From the NCBI RefSeq assembly GCF_023023025.1, contig NZ_CP095481.1, positions 434,001-498,000 of the forward strand: DNA of 64,000 nt, in the 5' to 3' direction. Shown piece after piece: positions 60,564 to 64,000 of the stretch (the first letter of the stretch is position 1; each line of letters begins with the position of its first letter). Position numbers and translations under genes: made by a program. This DNA is from Amycolatopsis sp. WQ 127309 (GTDB taxonomy: Bacteria; Actinomycetota; Actinomycetes; Mycobacteriales; Pseudonocardiaceae). The notes under the pieces are model-generated. The model made no database searches. It was not told where the DNA came from and saw only the letters and a list, made by a program, of their open reading frames with translations.

Positions 60564-62569
60564 TGCTTCGCGGCGACGACGGTGGCGACCGACGTCTCGG
60601 CGAGGCCGAGCCGCTGCGCCGTGGTCATCAGCTCACGGAGCTTGTCCGTGTCCGGGCCGCCCGCCTTCAGCTGCTGCGCCAGGAAGGCCGACAGCGTCAG
60701 GTTCTTCACGTCCTCGGTGCTGACCGCGCCGATCAGCTTGGCGAGGTCGTCGGTGAGGCTGGCCGACCCGTCGAGGTAGGGCCGCGCGAGCGACTGGACG
60801 ACGTCGGAGTGCTGCACGAAGCCGTCGACGCTCTTGCCGAGGCCGATCGAGCCGACGATCCGGTCGAAGAACATGGTCTCGCCGCCGACGATGTCGATGT
60901 CGGCCTTCTCCAGCCCGACGCTCAGCACGGTCGCCTGCGCCTCGGCGACGTCACGCTGCACATCGAGCGCGGCCAGCCGGATCTCCTTCTCCGCTTCCAG
61001 CCGCAGCCGGTACTCCTCGTGCTCGCGGCTCGCGCTGTCGAGCGCGGCCAGCGCGGCGGCCTTCTCGGTGAGCCCCTCGGCCTCGCCCTTCAGCTTGTCG
61101 CGCAGCGCCTCGGCGACCACGATCGCCTTCTCGCGTTCGACGATCGCTTCGGCGCGGCCGACCTTCTCCAGCGCGTCGGCGTCGCGCTCCTTGACCAGCG
61201 CCGCGGCGAGGCCGGCGGCGGCCTCCTCGGCCTGGATGCCCTCCGCCAGCCGGATCTTGGCCCGCGTCTCCAGCTCGGCGGTCTGCTGGCGCGCCTCGGC
61301 GAGGGTCAGCTCCTCGCGCGCCTTGTGCTTGGCGGCCTGCTCCGAAGCCTCGGCGGCCTTGATGCCCTTGACCAGGTTCTCCTGGGCTTCGGCTTCGGCC
61401 CGGATGACGATGGCCTCGCGGGTGCGCTGGGCCTCCTCGACCACGCGCAGCTTCTTGATGTTCTCTTCCTGCTCCGCGACGGTCTTGTCGACGGCGATCC
61501 GCTCGCGGATCACCTCGGCGATCGACCGCTTCTCCGTTTCGAGTTCCTTGTCCTTCGAGATCCGGGAAAGCTCGGTCTCGCGCTCGCGGCCGATCACTTC
61601 GAGGAGGCGGTCCTTTTCGATCCGCTCGGACTCGATGGCGATGACGCGTTCCCGGTTCTTGCCGGCGACTTCGATTTCGCGCTGCTGGTTCTGCTGCTGG
61701 ATACCGAGCTGCTCGTCGGTGCGCAGCTGCGCGGCCTGCGACTTGAGCCGTTCCTCGGCCTGCACCTTGAGGATTTCCGCCTCTTCGCGCGCCCGCATGG
61801 TCTCGACCTCGCGGCGCTGCTTGATCTCCGCGTCGGCCTGGCGCCGCTCCAGTTCGAGGATCGCCTCGCGGGCGTCGACGTTCTGGCGCGTGATCTCCTT
61901 CTCTTCGTGGCGGCGGAACTCGTTGGTGCGCACGTGCTCGATCGCGGTCAGCTCGGTGATCTTGCGGATACCCTGCGCGTCCAGGATGTTCGCCGCGTCC
62001 AGCGACGTCATCGGCGTCTGCTCGAGGTAGTCGATCGCCGCGTCCTCGAGGCTGTACCCGTTCAGGTCGGTGCCGATGACGCGGATGATCTGGTCGCGGA
62101 ACTCGTTGCGCTTGGTGTAGAGGTCGACGAAGTCGAGCTGCTTGCCGACGGTTTTCAGCGCCTCGGAGAACTTCGCGCTGAACAGCGCCTGCAACGTCGT
62201 CTCGTCGCTCGCGCGTTCGGTGCCGATGGCCTGCGCGACCTTCACCACGTCCTCGGCCGTCTTGTTGACCCGCACGAAGAACGAAATCCGGATGTCGGCG
62301 CGGATGTTGTCCCGGCAGATCAGGCCTTCCTGGCCGGTGCGCTCGATGTCGATCGTCTTCACCGAGATGTCCATGACCTCGGACTTGTGCAGCACGGGCA
62401 GCACGACGGCGCCGGTGAAGGTGACGTCGACCTTGCGCACCTTGGAGATGATCAGCGCCTTGCCCTGCGGCACCTTCCGGAACAGCCGGCTCACGACGAA
62501 CAACAGCACCAGCAGGATCAGCACCACGACGGCGATCAACACGCCGGCACCCAGGCCGATGGCATCCAT
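60560..62569 (-). CDS. Flotillin-like SPFH/band-7 protein (YqiK type)
   Basis: A 669-residue flotillin relative. One N-terminal membrane helix (~5-28, GVLIAVVVLILLVLLFVVSR) is followed by the SPFH domain (~30-215; VPQGKALIISKVRKVDVTFT, then RDNIRADIRISFFVRVNK). A very long Ala/Glu/Arg coiled coil (~215-560) typical of flotillins comes next, then a C-terminal GLGKSVDGF region. ATG 62569 lies three bases after the NfeD stop. Such proteins form membrane scaffolds; in other bacteria the YqiJ-YqiK or NfeD-FloT pair works together. Confidence 0.92.
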   Translation of the reverse strand: MDAIGLGAGVLIAVVVLILLVLLFVVSRLFRKVPQGKALIISKVRKVDVTFTGAVVLPVLHKSEVMDISVKTIDIERTGQEGLICRDNIRADIRISFFVRVNKTAEDVVKVAQAIGTERASDETTLQALFSAKFSEALKTVGKQLDFVDLYTKRNEFRDQIIRVIGTDLNGYSLEDAAIDYLEQTPMTSLDAANILDAQGIRKITELTAIEHVRTNEFRRHEEKEITRQNVDAREAILELERRQADAEIKQRREVETMRAREEAEILKVQAEERLKSQAAQLRTDEQLGIQQQNQQREIEVAGKNRERVIAIESERIEKDRLLEVIGRERETELSRISKDKELETEKRSIAEVIRERIAVDKTVAEQEENIKKLRVVEEAQRTREAIVIRAEAEAQENLVKGIKAAEASEQAAKHKAREELTLAEARQQTAELETRAKIRLAEGIQAEEAAAGLAAALVKERDADALEKVGRAEAIVEREKAIVVAEALRDKLKGEAEGLTEKAAALAALDSASREHEEYRLRLEAEKEIRLAALDVQRDVAEAQATVLSVGLEKADIDIVGGETMFFDRIVGSIGLGKSVDGFVQHSDVVQSLARPYLDGSASLTDDLAKLIGAVSTEDVKNLTLSAFLAQQLKAGGPDTDKLRELMTTAQRLGLAETSVATVVAAKQ

Positions 62570-62572
62570 GCG

Positions 62573-63148
62573 TCAGTCCTTTTCTGCTTCGAGTTCCAGC
62601 GGGCTGACCCAGAAGAACTCACCCGCGCTGTCGTAGTCGTAGATGACCACGCGGCTGCCCAGCCCGAGGTTGCCTTCCCCGGCGAGCCGGATGGAGATGA
62701 TCGCCGACGCCCCATCGGCGGCGGCCACTTCGGCCTGCCCGAAGTCCTCGGTGACGGTCGAGGTCCGCACCACGGCAACCCGGCCGACGAAGTCCTGCCG
62801 GCTCGGCACGGCCCCGGCGAAGACGCGCCGCAACGGCACGACGACCAGCCGGGTCCCGAGCGCCCCTCCCCCGAGCGCGGCGACCAGCACGCCAAAGCCG
62901 AGCCCGACCCGCAGGGGTGTGCTCACGCCGTCGATGAGAACGGTCCCGACGAGGCTGAGGAACCAGCTGAAGGCGACGAGCAGCGACAGCGAGAGGGGCA
63001 GCGGAACCCCGCCGAAGAAGCCGATGTCACCGTCCTCGACGTCGAGCACCCCGACGAGGGCCAGCACCCAGTACCCGATGACGACGATCAGCAGGAAGCT
63101 GAAGAGCACGGCAGGAAAAGCCAAAGCCGCGGTGACGAACCCGCTCAT
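62573..63148 (-). CDS. NfeD/YqiJ-like membrane protein
   Basis: A 191-residue protein from ATG 63148. Three or four membrane helices lie in residues ~1-115 (FPAVLFSFLLIVVIGYWVLA, LPLSLSLLVAFSWFLSLVGT, VGLGFGVLVAALGGGALGTR). A small C-terminal OB-fold-like domain follows (~130-191; FVGRVAVVRTSTVTEDFGQA, then GSRVVIYDYDSAGEFFWVSP). This is the YqiJ/NfeD pattern, in which the OB domain contacts flotillin. It is the first gene of the operon with flotillin and the large AAA ATPase. Confidence 0.9.
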   Translation of the reverse strand: MSGFVTAALAFPAVLFSFLLIVVIGYWVLALVGVLDVEDGDIGFFGGVPLPLSLSLLVAFSWFLSLVGTVLIDGVSTPLRVGLGFGVLVAALGGGALGTRLVVVPLRRVFAGAVPSRQDFVGRVAVVRTSTVTEDFGQAEVAAADGASAIISIRLAGEGNLGLGSRVVIYDYDSAGEFFWVSPLELEAEKD

Positions 63149-63500
63149 CCGACGTCGTTTCCTTCCCCCAAGGAAGGGCCCGGCACTCCAGAGCCCTGGC
63201 CAGCGACTATAACCGGCGGGCGAGGGCGGGGAAGAACATTTCGGACACGAACCGGTCACACCGCCACCGTCACCCGCAACACGCCCGGCTCCGGAACCGA
63301 GCAGATCTTCGCCACCAGCGACACGCAGATACCGAACACCCACGCGAGCCAGGCCACCCACCGGCCCGACCGACACGTCAGGGTTCGGGGTTCGAGTCCC
63401 CTCTCTTCGCTTTCTCTTCGTCCACTGTGGCCGGTGGGGAGCCCGAGAGCGCAAGCCGGGCTGTCGTCCGGCTTCGTGAACGTTGTGGGTCAGCAAGCCC
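63149..63500. other. Intergenic region with DUF2637-like remnant and tRNA T-arm scar
   Basis: In one minus-strand frame about 63246-63370 reads VAWLAWVFGICVSLVAKICS, then VPEPGVLRVTVAV and stop. This resembles the DUF2637 membrane segment seen also at 15.1 and 43.7 kb. Immediately beside it, 63375-63400 is a tRNA-like T-arm (GGGTTCGGGGTTCGAGTCCC) without the rest of a tRNA. The element tail GGGGAGCCCGAGAGCGCA follows, like that at 44017-44035. No intact gene is present. Confidence 0.55.
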
Positions 63501-64000
63501 TCATCCCCCGCCCGTCGCACGATCGCCCGCAGCGTCTCCTTGATCCGGCGCCCGGCCGGACGCTGCCACTTCACGCCGTGATCTCCGGCTGTCAGTTCTC
63601 AGCAACCGCAGTCGAGGCACTACCACGGCTACGTCGTGAGTCGCGGCGATTCTCACGTGGCCTCGCCCTGCACGACCGTACTGCTGTCCGGCCGCCACGA
63701 TCAGTCCGGCGCGTTCAGCGGTGTACCGAGCGAAAGCGGCTCCGTCGGCGCCCGGTGCGGGCAGCCAGGCGAACAAGCCACCTTCAGGCACGGTGCAGGG
63801 CAGGCCGTGGGCCGCGAAAGCGCTCACCAGGTCTCGTAACCGGCGCTCGTTCACGACGCGGAGCGCCTCTGCGTGCGCGTCGTCGTCGAGGAGCGCGGCT
63901 GCTTCGGCCTGCGCGTCGGCCGAGGCCATGAAACCGGCCGCACGTCGGCGGGTCACCAAGCCCGCGACGACGGCCGGGTCGCCCGCGTAGAACCCCACTC
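63501..64000 (-). CDS. Class I/II aminotransferase, C-terminal part (continues outside window)
   Basis: About 166 residues open at the window edge. They match the C-terminal domain of PLP-dependent fold-type I aminotransferases similar to succinyldiaminopimelate transaminases: VGFYAGDPAVVAGLVTRRRA, ADAQAEAAALLDDDAHAEAL, RLRDLVSAFAAHGLPCTVPE, GGLFAWLPAPG. The segment GHVRIA is normal, but after it the sequence becomes basic and unlike the family (LRLLRTDSRRSRREVAASG...). The natural end therefore seems lost or frameshifted, next to the mobile-element scar. It may be a pseudogene; the PLP lysine would lie outside the window. Confidence 0.75.
   Translation of the reverse strand, partial: VGFYAGDPAVVAGLVTRRRAAGFMASADAQAEAAALLDDDAHAEALRVVNERRLRDLVSAFAAHGLPCTVPEGGLFAWLPAPGADGAAFARYTAERAGLIVAAGQQYGRAGRGHVRIAATHDVAVVVPRLRLLRTDSRRSRREVAASGRAPDQGDAAGDRATGGG

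Noticed and set aside
60809..63931. 1040-codon plus-strand frame spanning flotillin, NfeD and the scar
   Set aside because: Low-complexity antisense of a coiled-coil gene running through intergenic DNA; not protein-like.

Overview
The window reads as chromosome of a high-GC filamentous actinobacterium. Very high GC, many GTG and TTG starts, long GC-rich antisense frames, SARP/AfsR-type and LuxR-type (LAL) giant regulators, and a WXG100-like giant protein all fit Pseudonocardiaceae, most plausibly an Amycolatopsis-like organism. That placement is inference from gene content.

Region 1 (1-6300, plus strand) looks like a small meroterpenoid biosynthetic cluster: the 3' end of a cytochrome P450, an alpha/beta hydrolase, an MIO-type aromatic amino acid ammonia-lyase, a UbiA-type prenyltransferase, a Pyr4/PaxB-like membrane terpene cyclase, and a second hydrolase paralogous to the first. 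The likely logic is arylacrylate-type starter, prenylation, oxidation, cyclisation, then hydrolase tailoring. Region 2 (6307-8815, minus) is a decayed catabolic operon: truncated tartrate/isopropylmalate-type dehydrogenase, aldehyde dehydrogenase broken by one in-frame stop, and a CoA-transferase start joined to pieces of a carotenoid oxygenase. Region 3 (9204-13733, minus) is one 1509-residue WXG100-like polymorphic-toxin-type protein, followed by 1.9 kb of degenerate sequence.

Region 4 (15685-39293, minus) is the centre of interest, a 23.6 kb run of conflict-type genes. The upper half is a pPIWI-RE three-gene island (pPIWI-RE protein, DinG-like helicase, REase/domain-Y protein), preceded by a Cas4-like PD-(D/E)XK nuclease and followed by a cysteine-rich protein. 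The lower half is a tightly overlapping operon of a DEDDh exonuclease-DinG-RecQ fusion, an unrecognised 680-residue protein and a 1903-residue protein with a STAND-like NTPase. I do not know this combination as a named defence system. Region 5 (39294-43350) holds a Ser/Thr kinase divergent from the island, an AfsR-like regulator convergent with the kinase, and a small ORF behind 11-bp direct repeats with a strong terminator, an arrangement reminiscent of AfsK-AfsR-AfsS.

Region 6 (43350-52050) is mobile-element scar tissue around a small operon. There is a tRNA-Lys(CTT) 3' half, a 114-bp direct repeat 6.85 kb apart, DUF2637-like remnants, and broken VOC, SGNH-ricin and FN3-CBM2 genes. Within it lie a six-gene minus-strand operon of small membrane/hypothetical proteins ending in a triplicated cysteine-motif protein, and an intact LAL regulator. 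Region 7 (52088-55663) is an FtsX-type ABC transporter with its PadR repressor and a double GTATAC operator. Region 8 (55689-63148) is an NfeD-flotillin-AAA ATPase operon. The window ends with another DUF2637/tRNA scar and the 3' part of a class I/II aminotransferase.
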